64,000 nucleotides of DNA from positions 2,986,001 through 3,050,000 of the forward strand of contig OY829546.1 of assembly GCA_963691705.1 (NCBI GenBank), in the 5' to 3' direction. Made by a program: the position numbers and the translations under genes. Origin of the DNA: Viola odorata. Taxonomy: Eukaryota; Streptophyta; Magnoliopsida; Malpighiales; Violaceae. The notes under the pieces are model-generated. The model saw only the letters and a program-made list of their open reading frames with translations, had not been told where the DNA came from and ran no database searches. This document shows, piece after piece, positions 21,194 to 31,825 of this stretch; within the stretch, counting starts at the first letter, position 1, and each line of letters opens with the position of its first letter.

Positions 21194-24100
21194 ATGGCTT
21201 CAGATCCAAACTTTCAATCAACTCAACCCACCGGTGGTGCTGCCGGCCAGCATGAAACTCCACCGCCTCATGTCTCTTCTTCCCGCGTGGAAATGAATAC
21301 CGCAGCCCGCCGGCTTAATTTCCCAGAAATTCCAGAAATGTTATTTCCCAGCACTCCACAGCCTGGACCGTCCACAACAGCCATCCCACCCGCAGTCATG
21401 AACGAGTTCGCCGCCTTGCATCGGCGGATGGACTTCATGATGCAAACGTTTATGGGAAGGATCCCTCCGCCCGTTCACCAGCAAATCCTTCCCCAGCAGG
21501 TCCTCTCCCAGCAGATCGTCCCTCAGCAGACCCATGATCAACCTGCGGTGACACCACCTTTAGTGCCTCCGTTCCACCCAGTCAGATCGGCACACCAGCA
21601 CGCCAGTCAGCCGGCTCAGCGGGAGAATCCTTCGAGAGAACTTCGGCTACCCCGTCAGAGTGAAAATCCGACTAGAAGGGAAGGATATCTGGACAATATG
21701 GAAGAGGCTAACAGCCGGGCCGTCCAGCGCAGCCCAAGAAGGAGCCAGAGGCAGTCAGGAGAAAGAAGGTCGGAGAGAGGAAGAGGTCGAGAGAGGTCAA
21801 TGGATCGGCCTCAATCGGGAAGGGATCGCGAGAGAGCTGATCGGAATGCCTCCAGAGACTCTGTCTTCCTGCGAGCTCGGGAAGAGCAAGATGATGATCC
21901 AAAGAATCCGTTAACCTTGCGGGTTAGGAAGCATCGGGTGAGCAGACACGTCAAACTGCCAACCGATTCCTACATGGGGACGACCGATCCGACGGTGCAT
22001 GTGAGTCTGGTGAAGAAACATGTCAAATTTTTCACCAGAAAGGATGAGGCGTTGTGCCAAATATTCGTGATGACTCTGAAGGGGATCGCCAACACTTGGT
22101 TTGAGAAATTGCCAGCCGGATCTATCGACAGCTTTGAGCAGTTGGCGAAAGCTTTCACGAGCCGATTCAGCTCTTGCATTCCGGTAGAAAAGTCTCCAGC
22201 GGTTCTGTTTGACATGGTGCGGAAGTCGGGGGAATCCCTAACAGTGTATGTTGCCAGATTCAATGCTGAGTTGGCGACTCTGCCCGACGTTGCGCCAAAC
22301 TTCGCAGCGGAGGCTTTGAGGAGGAACTGCAGGTATCGGGAGTTGGAGAATGCCCTAATCGCAAGCACACCGAAGACCCTAGATCTCTTGCGAATTGAGG
22401 TGGATAAGTACGCGAGGATGGAAGAAGCAGACTTCCAGCGGAAAAAACGGGAGGAGACCGATCCCCCTAAAAAAGAAACGGCAGTCCGCAAGCAGGGAGA
22501 AAAGAAACAAACGACTGGAGGCCGACAGACGGATCGCCTCACCGATTTCTCCACGTTGCAGCTAACTAAGCCGGTGGCGGAGATCTTCGCCATAATAGAA
22601 GAACGGAGATTGCCGATTCAGTATCCGAAGCGCAAACCTGGCGCCGTTATGGGACCGCACAAGGATTCCTACTGCCGCTTCCATAAGGCAAAAGGGCATG
22701 ACACGGAAGATTGTTTCTCTCTGAAAAAGGCCATTGAAAAGTTGATTGAAGAGGGCTATTTGGGCGAATTTGCGGCCAAGGCTCGAAATAGGGCCCGGGA
22801 GGATCGAACTGACGGCAACAGAAGAGAAGTGGAAGCCGATCCCAATGCAGCCGGAACCAGTGCCCAGAGAGACAAAGGAAAGCAGCATGTGCATCAGCAT
22901 GTGTTGACAGCCGCGCTCGACGAGTTCCCCATGATCAATCTGATAGCGGGAGGAGCCCAGCAGGAGGAGTCGGAGGACGTACCGATTGGGGAGAAGAGAA
23001 AGCGGAATGATCCCGTTGGGGAAAAAACAGGTCTATCGGAGCTGGACCGAATGGCCATAACCTTTTCTGAGGAGGATGAGATCGGAGTGACATATCCTCA
23101 GAACGAAGCGTTAGTGGTAACGGCCATCATTGCCGATTGCGGAATCAGACGGACACTGGTGGACAACGGAAGTGCCGTGAACCTCATTTCTGCCAACGCC
23201 TTTAACCGTTTGCAAGGACCCAAGCCAGACTTGAAACCTTGTCGACGGCCGATCATTGGGGTAAACGGAATTCCTATTCCTGTGGTAGGCCTAACCTTTC
23301 TGTCGATCTTTTTTGTTGAAGACAGCTCTCGCAGAAAGGAGCAGCAGCTATTTCTGGTGGTGGACTTAAACTTGCCGTACAACGTGATCTTGGGGCGTCC
23401 GTTTTTGAATGCTTTCGGCGTAGTACTATCGCAAAGGCACTTGAAGATGAAATACCCTTCCTGGGATGGCGTGGTTACGATCCGAGGAGATCAGAAGGTA
23501 GCCGCTGAATGCTACATCACAATGGTTGACGGTTGCTGTGACCGCTATGTTTGCGTAGCAGATGATTCATTAGAAGATGATGAGGAGCAACGTACGCAGC
23601 CATTGGAGAAAATGGCCCAAGTGCCGGTGGCCGATCTGCCCACCGAGCATTTTCTAATAAGTGAGAAGCTGGCCAAGGAAGAATGTGACCAGCTCGCTTT
23701 TCTGTTAAACAAGTGCAGAGGAGAGTTCGCATGGGTCCCGACAGACATACCGGGCCTTTCGAGGGAAACGGCAGAGCACCGATTGAACGTGTATCCGGAT
23801 GCCAGGCCGGTGCAACAGAAACGGCGAGCCTTCTCCAAAGAAAAAGCAGATGCCATTGAGAAAGAGGTGGACAAGCTCCTAAAGGCCAACTTCATCCGAG
23901 AGGTCCAGTATCCGCCATGGTTGGCTAATCCGGTGGTAGTGAGAAAACCAAGCGGGGATTGGAGGATGTGTATTGATTTCACTGATCTGAATGAGGCATG
24001 CCCCAAGGACTGTTATCCGCTGCCACGGATAGAGCAACTGGTTGATCAAACGGCTGGGTATGAGTATCTGAGTTCGCTTGATGCCAATTCTGGATATCAT

Positions 24101-26908
24101 CAGATACCGATGGCAATTGAAGACGAGGAGAAAACGGCTTTCATCACGCCGAAGGCCACTTACTGCTATCGGGCTATGCCGTTTGGCCTGAAGAATGCTG
24201 GAGCTACATTTCAGAGAACGGCCAACAAGATTTTCCAGCCGTTAATCGGCAAAAGTCTGGAGGTGTACGTTGATGATATGCTGGTGAAAAGCAAGAACTT
24301 TGGGGACCATCTCCGAGACCTGGAGGAAGCATTCGGGATAATGCGAAAATTTGGAATGAAATTAAATCCCAAAAAATGTATGTTTGCATTCCAAACTGGG
24401 AAATTCCTTGGTTATGTTGTCAGCAGAAAAGGAATTCAGCCCAATCCCGCCAAGCTGAAGGCAATCAAGGACATGAGTTCGCCAAAGAATGTGAAGGAGG
24501 TGCAGCGACTCACAGGAAGGATAATCGCTTTGAGCCGATTCATCTCCAAGCAGGGCGAGAAATGTCTCCCGTTTTTCAAAGTCATTCGGAAGAAGGCACA
24601 GTTCGGATGGGATGACGATTGCGAAAAAGCTTTTCACGACTTGAAGCAGTATCTGTCTTCTGAGTTGTTGCTAACCCGACCCGAGGAGGGGGACACCCTT
24701 TATCTCTATTTGGGGGCGGCCGATGAGGTGGTCAGTGCCGTTTTGGTTCGGGATGAAAATGGCATACATCGGCCGATTCATTTTATCAGCCGGATCTTGA
24801 AGGATGCCGAGCTGAGGTACTCTCAAGTTGAAAAAATCGCCTTCGCTCTGTTGCAAGCTGGTAGAAAAATGGCCCGGTATTTCCAAGCTCATCCGGTGGT
24901 CGTGCTGACAGACCAGCCCCTAAGAAGGATTTTCAGAAGACCTGAGTCGTCTGGCCGAATGGTCATTTGGGCCATCGAATTGGATCAATATGGATTGCAA
25001 TATCAGTCCAGACCCGCCATCAAAGGCCAGGCGCTGGCCGATTTTATTGCTGAATGCACGTTTGTCCAGGAGCCAATTCCTTCGCCAGGCAGCAAGGAAG
25101 AAGCCTGCTTACCGCTCCCTGATATGAATGGAGATCGGTGGACAATCTTTGTGGATGGTGCCAAGAATCAAACCGAGGCTGGAGCCGGCGTTATCATTTT
25201 AGGTCCAGAAGGGATTAAAATGAGGTACGCCTTAAAAATCTCAAGACCGTTATCAAACAATGCGGCCGAATATGAAGCTCTATTGGCAGGATTGCGCATC
25301 GGGGGGAGTCTGATCGGTAATACACAATCGGCCAATGTCCGTTTGGTCATCTACGGAGATTCGAAACTAATTATTGATCAAGCCAACGGCGATTCTCAGG
25401 CTAGGGAGCCGATTATGATTCAGTATTTGAAGAAAGTACAGAAGGAGCTGGCCGAAATCAAAAACATGGGAATTCATGCTGAAATCAGCCATATCCCAAG
25501 AGAGAAAAACGCAGAGGCCGATGAGATCGCCAAGCTGGCAGCAAACTCCGAGGCAATGATGCCACCTGATGTGACGGTAGAGGAAATCTCCATTCCTTCT
25601 TTTATGGAAGAACAGCAGGTGCTTTGTGTGTTAGAGGCAGCCAATGATTGGCGCATTCCAGTGATTGATTATCTCAAGCATGGCAAGCTGCCAGAAAATG
25701 CGAGTGAGAAGTTGAAGATCCTCAAAAGAGCGGCTAGATGCACTTACCACGATGGGGTACTTCTTCGCCGTTGTCTTACTTACCCGGCGGCAAAATGTAT
25801 AACGGAAGAAGAAGGCCTGTATGCGCTCAGGGAGATCCACGAGGGAATATGTGGAATGCATGCCTCCGGAAACACCATGGCTGCTCAAGTCCTCCGAACG
25901 GGGTTTTATTGGCCAACGATCAGAAGAGATGCGGATAATTTCGTGAAATCTTGTCATAAATGCCAAGAGTTTGCGAAAGAACCACAACGGCCAGCAGCTG
26001 AACTGTCAAGTATGGTGAGCCCTTGCCCGTTTGCAAAATGGGGAATTGATATTTTGGGACCTTTCCCAATCGCCAAAAGTCAGCTCCAGTATGTCATTGT
26101 TGCTGTTGATTATTTCACAAAGTGGGCGGAGGCAGAAGCGGTGGCAAAGATAACGGCGGACAGCACTTGGAGGTTTTTCATGAACAACGTTATCATGAGA
26201 TTCGGGTTCCCAAGAATTCTCGTGAGCGATAACGGCTCCCAATTCACCAGTGCCTACTTCAAGAAGAAGTGCTCAGAATATTCAATTGAACAACGGTTCT
26301 CCTCCGTTGCGCACCCACAAACAAACGGGCAAACGGAAGTCACCAACAGAGCAATCCTTAACGGGATTAAGAAAAATCTCGAAGGAAAGCCGACAAAATG
26401 GCCAGAGGAGTTGCCGTTCGTCATGTGGGCATATCGGATGACCACTAAAACCAGCACTGGCATGACACCGTTTGCCATGGCATATGGGGTCGAAGCTGTT
26501 TCTCCGGTAGAAATCGGCGCGATTAGCCTTCGAGTTGAATACTTCAACGAAGAGCAAAATGAAGAAAGATTAAGAGAGCAGCTGGATCTTTTGCCAGAGA
26601 TGAGAGAAGAAGCCATTCTCAAAACGTTGCACTACAAGCGCAAAATGGCGAAGTACCATAATCGGCGTGTCAAAGAACGGCTACTCAAAGCAGGAGACTT
26701 AGTCCTGCGCAAAGTAACGGCAACGGGCCGAGAGAAGAAAAAGCTCACGCCGAATTGGGAAGGACCATACCGCGTCATCAGAGTCATCGGCAAAGGTGCA
26801 TATCACCTCGAAACAATGAACGGTACTCCGATACCTAACTCTTGGAATATTTGCAATTTAAAGCTGTATCATGCCAGAGTAAATATGTTGTTTTCACTTG
26901 CCGAATAA
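21194..26908 (+). CDS. Gag-Pol polyprotein of the Tat-type element
   Basis: A single open frame of 1904 codons starts at the first ATG (AAGATGGCTTC). Domains in order, approximate residues: Pro/Gln/Arg-rich N-terminus; gag core 255-415; CHC-type knuckle CRFHKAKGHDTEDC near 494; aspartic protease with DNGSA near 655 and ILGRPF near 733; reverse transcriptase 890-1080 with YVDD near 1025; RNase H 1140-1255; a second, archaeal-type RNase H 1316-1450 (FVDGA, NNAAEYEALLAGL, GDSKLI); integrase with an HHCC finger near 1550-1590, the DDE region (GIDILGPF, VSDNGSQF, NGQTEV) and a GPY-type motif near 1855. Gag and pol are fused without a stop, and I see no frameshift or missing catalytic motif. The second RNase H is the diagnostic Tat feature. 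Confidence 0.96.
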   Translation: MASDPNFQSTQPTGGAAGQHETPPPHVSSSRVEMNTAARRLNFPEIPEMLFPSTPQPGPSTTAIPPAVMNEFAALHRRMDFMMQTFMGRIPPPVHQQILPQQVLSQQIVPQQTHDQPAVTPPLVPPFHPVRSAHQHASQPAQRENPSRELRLPRQSENPTRREGYLDNMEEANSRAVQRSPRRSQRQSGERRSERGRGRERSMDRPQSGRDRERADRNASRDSVFLRAREEQDDDPKNPLTLRVRKHRVSRHVKLPTDSYMGTTDPTVHVSLVKKHVKFFTRKDEALCQIFVMTLKGIANTWFEKLPAGSIDSFEQLAKAFTSRFSSCIPVEKSPAVLFDMVRKSGESLTVYVARFNAELATLPDVAPNFAAEALRRNCRYRELENALIASTPKTLDLLRIEVDKYARMEEADFQRKKREETDPPKKETAVRKQGEKKQTTGGRQTDRLTDFSTLQLTKPVAEIFAIIEERRLPIQYPKRKPGAVMGPHKDSYCRFHKAKGHDTEDCFSLKKAIEKLIEEGYLGEFAAKARNRAREDRTDGNRREVEADPNAAGTSAQRDKGKQHVHQHVLTAALDEFPMINLIAGGAQQEESEDVPIGEKRKRNDPVGEKTGLSELDRMAITFSEEDEIGVTYPQNEALVVTAIIADCGIRRTLVDNGSAVNLISANAFNRLQGPKPDLKPCRRPIIGVNGIPIPVVGLTFLSIFFVEDSSRRKEQQLFLVVDLNLPYNVILGRPFLNAFGVVLSQRHLKMKYPSWDGVVTIRGDQKVAAECYITMVDGCCDRYVCVADDSLEDDEEQRTQPLEKMAQVPVADLPTEHFLISEKLAKEECDQLAFLLNKCRGEFAWVPTDIPGLSRETAEHRLNVYPDARPVQQKRRAFSKEKADAIEKEVDKLLKANFIREVQYPPWLANPVVVRKPSGDWRMCIDFTDLNEACPKDCYPLPRIEQLVDQTAGYEYLSSLDANSGYHQIPMAIEDEEKTAFITPKATYCYRAMPFGLKNAGATFQRTANKIFQPLIGKSLEVYVDDMLVKSKNFGDHLRDLEEAFGIMRKFGMKLNPKKCMFAFQTGKFLGYVVSRKGIQPNPAKLKAIKDMSSPKNVKEVQRLTGRIIALSRFISKQGEKCLPFFKVIRKKAQFGWDDDCEKAFHDLKQYLSSELLLTRPEEGDTLYLYLGAADEVVSAVLVRDENGIHRPIHFISRILKDAELRYSQVEKIAFALLQAGRKMARYFQAHPVVVLTDQPLRRIFRRPESSGRMVIWAIELDQYGLQYQSRPAIKGQALADFIAECTFVQEPIPSPGSKEEACLPLPDMNGDRWTIFVDGAKNQTEAGAGVIILGPEGIKMRYALKISRPLSNNAAEYEALLAGLRIGGSLIGNTQSANVRLVIYGDSKLIIDQANGDSQAREPIMIQYLKKVQKELAEIKNMGIHAEISHIPREKNAEADEIAKLAANSEAMMPPDVTVEEISIPSFMEEQQVLCVLEAANDWRIPVIDYLKHGKLPENASEKLKILKRAARCTYHDGVLLRRCLTYPAAKCITEEEGLYALREIHEGICGMHASGNTMAAQVLRTGFYWPTIRRDADNFVKSCHKCQEFAKEPQRPAAELSSMVSPCPFAKWGIDILGPFPIAKSQLQYVIVAVDYFTKWAEAEAVAKITADSTWRFFMNNVIMRFGFPRILVSDNGSQFTSAYFKKKCSEYSIEQRFSSVAHPQTNGQTEVTNRAILNGIKKNLEGKPTKWPEELPFVMWAYRMTTKTSTGMTPFAMAYGVEAVSPVEIGAISLRVEYFNEEQNEERLREQLDLLPEMREEAILKTLHYKRKMAKYHNRRVKERLLKAGDLVLRKVTATGREKKKLTPNWEGPYRVIRVIGKGAYHLETMNGTPIPNSWNICNLKLYHARVNMLFSLAE

Positions 26909-27128
26909 ATGATGAAAATATTTTGGGCGCAAATCGTTTGCAAGCTAATGACGTTTAAAGTACATTTTTGCCCGTATTTTGCTTATCATATGGTTGCAGA
27001 TTTAAAAGAATCGTGGAAGTAGGTTATTTTAAACCGAACCACGTTACCAAAACCGAAAAAAAAAAAAAAGAAGGGGGATGCCAACTGCCAAATCGGCGAC
27101 ACCCCGATGTGTCCAAATCGCTACCAAG

Positions 27129-27311
27129 ACATATATTGCAAACTAATACATATATTGCAAACGATACATATATTGCAAACGATACATATATTGCAAACGA
27201 TACATATATCGCCAACAAAGCATATATCGTTATTGATGCATATATCGTTATTGATGCATATATCGTTATTGATGCATATATCGCTATTGATGCATATATC
27301 GTTATTGGGGC
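27129..27311. repeat. Two runs of 18-bp tandem repeats inside the retrotransposon
   Basis: Units ACATATATTGCAAACGAT (about four, the first 19 bp) pass through a hybrid unit at about 27202-27220 into CATATATCGTTATTGATG (five). They lie between pol and the antisense gene, where Tat/Ogre-type elements often carry tandem repeats. The period is a multiple of three and leaves open frames on both strands, but no protein is proposed. A poly(A) tract precedes them at 27057-27069. Confidence 0.9.
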
Positions 27312-27754
27312 ATCTATTGTCATCATATCTTCTTCAGACCATTTTGGTCCTGCCGATCAGACAGAATGCTAAGGTCTGTTTCGAACGGCAAATATTTCTT
27401 AAAATGGCTCAATGCCGAATCGGCAAAGAGGACATATCAAGAACGGCAAGCAGCCGATTCCCGTTACGACAGCCCAAGCCGACGTTGTTCAAAACGGCAC
27501 GCAGCCGATTTGACTCAAAATGGCAAGATTCATGAATTTACAAAATAAAGATAAGTACAACTTGCTATTCTGTTTTATCTTTGTTTAATTTTCTGGAGTA
27601 TGATATATATATAATAGAAATCATCCAACATTTGCAATAACTTAAAATTGCAGCATTATATATATTCCGAATAAATAATATTGTTCTTTACAAAATATGT
27701 TAAGATCGGCAATAACCTAAAAGCGGAAAAGACAAGTCTAAGCGAAAGACAGCT

Positions 27755-30056
27755 CTATGGTTCGTCTTCCGAAGAGGATTGATACTCCTTTGCCTCAGCC
27801 TCTCTTTCCAAGGAGTAAACATATTCGCTAATCTTTGTGGCATCAAAGTTAGCCTCCCCATAGAACTCCATATAACTGTCGACCATGATGTCCTTTGTCT
27901 TCTGTCGCCACCAGCCGATCTTACCCGGAACCTTCTCCAACTCAGCGTCCTTCTCTGCGATGCTGCTCCTAGCCGTCTCTAACTCTGCCGTTCTGGTCTC
28001 CAAAGCGGCACGGGCCGCTTCCAACTCGGCAGTAAGCTCGGCCACATTATTGATCAGGGCGGCTTTATCTTCGCAAAGCTTGTTAACAGAATCGCACAAG
28101 GCAGATTTATCCGATAACAGGTCCCCGATCCGTCCCTGCTCCTCTCTAATCTTCGCCGAAAGTCCATCCCTTTCATGGAGACTATCAGCTAGCCTCTTGC
28201 GCGCTTCAATAACAGCCTTTTTGTCCGATTCCCGAGAGGCCACCAGAGTCTCCTTTTCTTTCTTAAGGGAAGCATTTTCAGCGGTGGATCGCCGAAGGGC
28301 CTCCCTAGACTCCTCAAGCTTCGCATCCACGACTTCGGCAGCATATCGGGAAGCGCATAGACCGCTATACATAACGCTCTGCAGGTTGGCGAAATGAGAG
28401 CTAAGCTCCAAGCGGCAGTAGTTTTCCCGATCGGCCTGGTTGGCAAAAATTTCGCCCATCAGGTGACCGGTCCGATAGTCACGGCAAGCCGGCATTTTCA
28501 ACCCAAGGGAACGGCCGAAGCTCTCTCCAAGGTTATTCAAACTGGTGATATGAGTAACCTCGCCGTCAGGGCCTTTGCTGGAAAGATAGCCTTTGAAATC
28601 GGAAGGGGGAGGAACGGCACGATCATCCGAAATAAACGGATCGTTGGGCATACGAGGACCGGCAACCCAGTAAAGCACGGCAGGATCGGAACTGGAAGAA
28701 TCGGCAACAGGAACATCCGCTGAGGCAGTTGTTTGCTCTTCAGGAGAAGGAACAGACGGGCCCTCGCTAACCATCGGCTCGCTAGCGGCGCGTGGCAGAT
28801 CGGCGTCATGACTGCCTAAATCGGCGTCAGCCCGATTGAGGTCAACCGGCTCAGAGACGGTGTCAGGACGACTGGTTTGATCGGGCTGAGGAGGAATGGC
28901 GGCAGATGGAACAGCTTCCTCTGAAACGGCCCCAGGCCGATTTTCCACATTTTCTGCCGAAACGGCGGCAGCCCGTTTTGAGGCGGCAGCTTTCTCCTTT
29001 TTCTCCGCGGCTCTTTTCCTTTTCAATAAAACCCGTTTCGCCGCTTCAACAATCTGCGGGTCAGGATTTTTCAAAGGGAAAGACTCAAAGGTATCTCGGC
29101 CGACCTTCTTCCGTCTAAAGACCGACGGGGCCGAGAATCCTTCACCGTCAGCCGGCTGATCAACCTCTGGGTCCTCAGAGCGTTCCGCATTATCGGCTAC
29201 TTCTTCCTCATCGGAATCGACAATACGGGAACGGACCAAGGACGGTCCTGCAGCAACGGCCGATCTGACTAGCCGTTCCCTCCCTGCATAAAGTAAAGTC
29301 AGTATCTGAATTCCGCGAAAAAGACATATCCAATTTTCTAATAAAACTTGACAACCTACCATCAACGGCACAATCCGACAACGGCACGCCCACGGCCATC
29401 TTCTGAACTTGAAACTTGGTGTCAAAAGACAGCAGGATATCGATTTGGGCTTGCAGCGAGGGAGAAGGTTCCTCCGGTCTTACCCATTGAAGTTCGTTGA
29501 TCGCCGGATTGAACCCAGAAGTCCATAGGGGTTTGGTCGTGCTGGAGACCATGAAGAAGTGATCTCTCCATCCCTTGATGGAAGACTCATACCCATCAAA
29601 ATTCTTCAGAAACGGCTGAAGATGCTCGTCCTTGCGAGGACGAAGAGTAACTAAGCTACTGCGGGTGCTCAAATGGAAGAAGTACTTAAAAAGCTGGAGG
29701 GGAGGTTCCTTGATCTTAAGGTGAGCACACACGTTGATGAAAGCATAGATCGAAGCCCAGGAATTGGGAGTGATCTGGGCAGGGCTAAGAACATGCTGCA
29801 CTAACAGATTCCTCACCATCAGTTTCAAAGGAAACCGGAACCCATAGGCAAACATCTTAGAATACAGAATCCTATGGTTATCTGGAAAGGCACTGTTCAA
29901 CCTAACATCAGGAGGAGCTACCATGGCTTTATACCCTATCGGCAGACCAATCCCATACTTCTCTAATTCCAGATTCAACTCATCCTCAGTCCTAATTTTG
30001 GAAGCCGTTTTTTCAAGCAACTCATCAGTGGTAACGGTAGGACGCCTAAGAGCCAT
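27755..30056 (-). CDS. Spliced antisense gene of the Tat element
   Basis: Two exons on the strand opposite to gag-pol: 30056-29360 (starts MALRRPTVTTDELL) and 29283-27755, joined across a 76-bp intron (GTAGG...TGCAG, phase 1) so that CAVDG runs into GRERLV. The product is 741 residues. The N-terminal third resembles the 'putative gypsy type transposon' domain (recalled as Pfam PF04195) that plant Tat/RIRE2-like elements carry: YGIGLPIGYK, WASIYAFINVC, GWRDHFF. The middle is acidic and Ala/Pro-rich; residues about 560-700 are a long coiled coil. Its role in the element is not established. The start was chosen for its AAAATGGC context; an upstream in-frame ATG at 30296 exists. Confidence 0.85.
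29284..29359 (-). other. Intron of the antisense gene
   Basis: The donor G|GTAGGTTG and acceptor TTTATGCAG|GG on the minus strand frame 76 bp with in-frame stops. Removing it fuses two long open frames exactly in phase. Confidence 0.8.
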
Positions 30057-30644
30057 TTTCTCAATCAACAAACAACACAAAGATAAGGGAAGGTTAAGAA
30101 ATACCAGGTGATTGCAGAGATCCTTGAAGAACAGAGCTTGAAGTTGAAAATGGCAGAAGGAGGTTTTTTGCTTAGAGAGAGGGAGAGCTTTTGAGGAAGA
30201 AGACGAGTGCGGCGTTTGAGAAATAAGAAGTGATTTAAGTTTTTCCAAAGGAAAAGGCTTTAAAAGAAATAAACCCTCAGCCGTTTGTACGTCCAATCAG
30301 TCACTGACAAGTGGCAGGTCTGTTCTGAAAAGCAGCGAATTGTCAGCAAAGCTGTCAGGCGTTTAATGAGAAGCGGCATACACGTTTCTCCAAGGGATTC
30401 GAATTTTGAAATTCAAAAACTTTATCAACTGAAGAGACGCTCTCTCCTCAAAAGCAAACAAGCAGTTACAAACGCTTGGACCTTAAAGCGCCACGTCACA
30501 GGTACACTTTAAATTCAAAATGAATTCGTTGTTAATAATTCTATTTGCAGGATTGAGAAAAAACCTTTCAAATTTCCCGAATTCAAAGAGGATCAAAACG
30601 GCCAGCCCTTGGTAAACACTCGGGCTCGTTTGTTGTTGGGCCTC

Positions 30645-31453
30645 TGATAATACATAAAGAGACCATGAGGGCCCAATAGACTTTGTGCCCTCATCAATCA
30701 CCGTTGACCAGTCAAAACGGCACTTGACCGGTTTGACTAAGTCAAACACATGAAACGGCATTGTGACCGATTGACAAGTCAACAGGAATAAAGCTTAAAG
30801 GGCAAGTCCAACAAGCTGTCACAAACGGCCTATATCCGATCTGGCCACGTGGCAATACAAGAACGGAAACGGCTCACTGCCGATTAACTTGCTAGAGTGA
30901 GTGATAACGGAAAGGTGAACAGTATCCAAATCGGCAACTTGCCGATTTGGTATAAACGGCACCTTGCCGAATTGGCACAAACGGTAAGCCCCACTTACTG
31001 ATAACACTTTATATAATATTCGGTACCCAGTACACATTAAGTCAAGGTTGGCAGGGAGGATGACCTGCTCCCCTCAACTCATCTGACAACTGGACAGGGG
31101 GATGACCCTATCCCCCTAAAGTAAGGTCTCCCCCTACAAATGTAATGATGAGCCCCTACTTCTACCCAACTGCTGTGGAAAAAGGGGAAAGGAATGTCAG
31201 TAGATCTAACCACTCTAGTCCTTCCTAGGGGCTAGAGGGAGGTATATAAGGGAAGATTTTTCTCTCATTTTTGGGACACAGACTGAAACACACACACTCT
31301 CCCTAGACAAAATCAGAATACTGACTTTATCATCGGAACTCTTACGCCGGAAAACACTTCCGGCATTTTGCAGGTTATCATCGGAGTTCCAGCCACCATC
31401 CTCCAGCGAGCCACTTTACCAAAAAGACCCTCCTATCCATCCTTGGATTATCA
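30645..31453 (+). repeat. 3' LTR
   Basis: Same length as the 5' LTR, and identical apart from one base noticed at 31338. Immediately upstream (TTTGTTGTTGGGCCTC) there is no clear polypurine tract. Confidence 0.95.
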
Positions 31454-31825
31454 AGTACTATATTATTCCTAAATTATACTTGGGTTTTATTTATTAATGA
31501 AGAAATTGAACACGATTCTTGCTAACCAAGTCTGAACCAAACCTAACAAATCAGGCAGACAAAAAACAGCCTCCAATCGGCAGCTATGCGAATGGTGGTC
31601 AAAATTATCACTTCTTTGAAATCTGTAGTCTGTTCTGTTCCTGTCTAGGTGCATCAAGAAGGTAGGTAGTGTGTAGAAGAGTCAAAACCAGATAACAGTA
31701 TTATTTGAAAACATTAGAGATGTTATTCGCAAAAGGTTCACTTGAAATCCCTCTCTGTTTTTTTCCCTGCCGATAACATAACGCGTCCATTTCCAACACA
31801 TCATATGCTACAAGATTTCATATTC

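Larger units (their letters stand above)
20286..31453 (+). mobile_element. Tat-type Ty3/gypsy LTR retrotransposon, complete and young
   Basis: Two 809-bp LTRs (TGATAA...TTATCA) bound the element, flanked by a perfect 5-bp duplication AGTAC (20281-20285 and 31454-31458). Order inside: primer-site region, gag-pol on plus, a block of 18-bp repeats, then a spliced gene on the minus strand. Two RNase H domains in pol place it in the Tat lineage (Ogre/Retand/TatII relatives). By eye the LTRs differ at one site (G at 20979, A at 31338). With a commonly used plant rate of 1.3e-8 per site per year this means roughly fifty thousand years, but the rate for this species is unknown. The open pol frame suggests it may be autonomous. 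Confidence 0.95.

Noticed and set aside
23545..24006. Long minus-strand frames inside gag-pol
   Set aside because: Shadows of the conserved protease and reverse transcriptase frame on the plus strand.
27129..27311. Regular short repeats resembling a CRISPR array
   Set aside because: The units are contiguous with no unique spacers and sit inside a plant retrotransposon.
26968..27372. 134-codon plus-strand frame over the 18-bp repeats
   Set aside because: Open only because the repeat period is a multiple of three; both strands are open and there is no domain.
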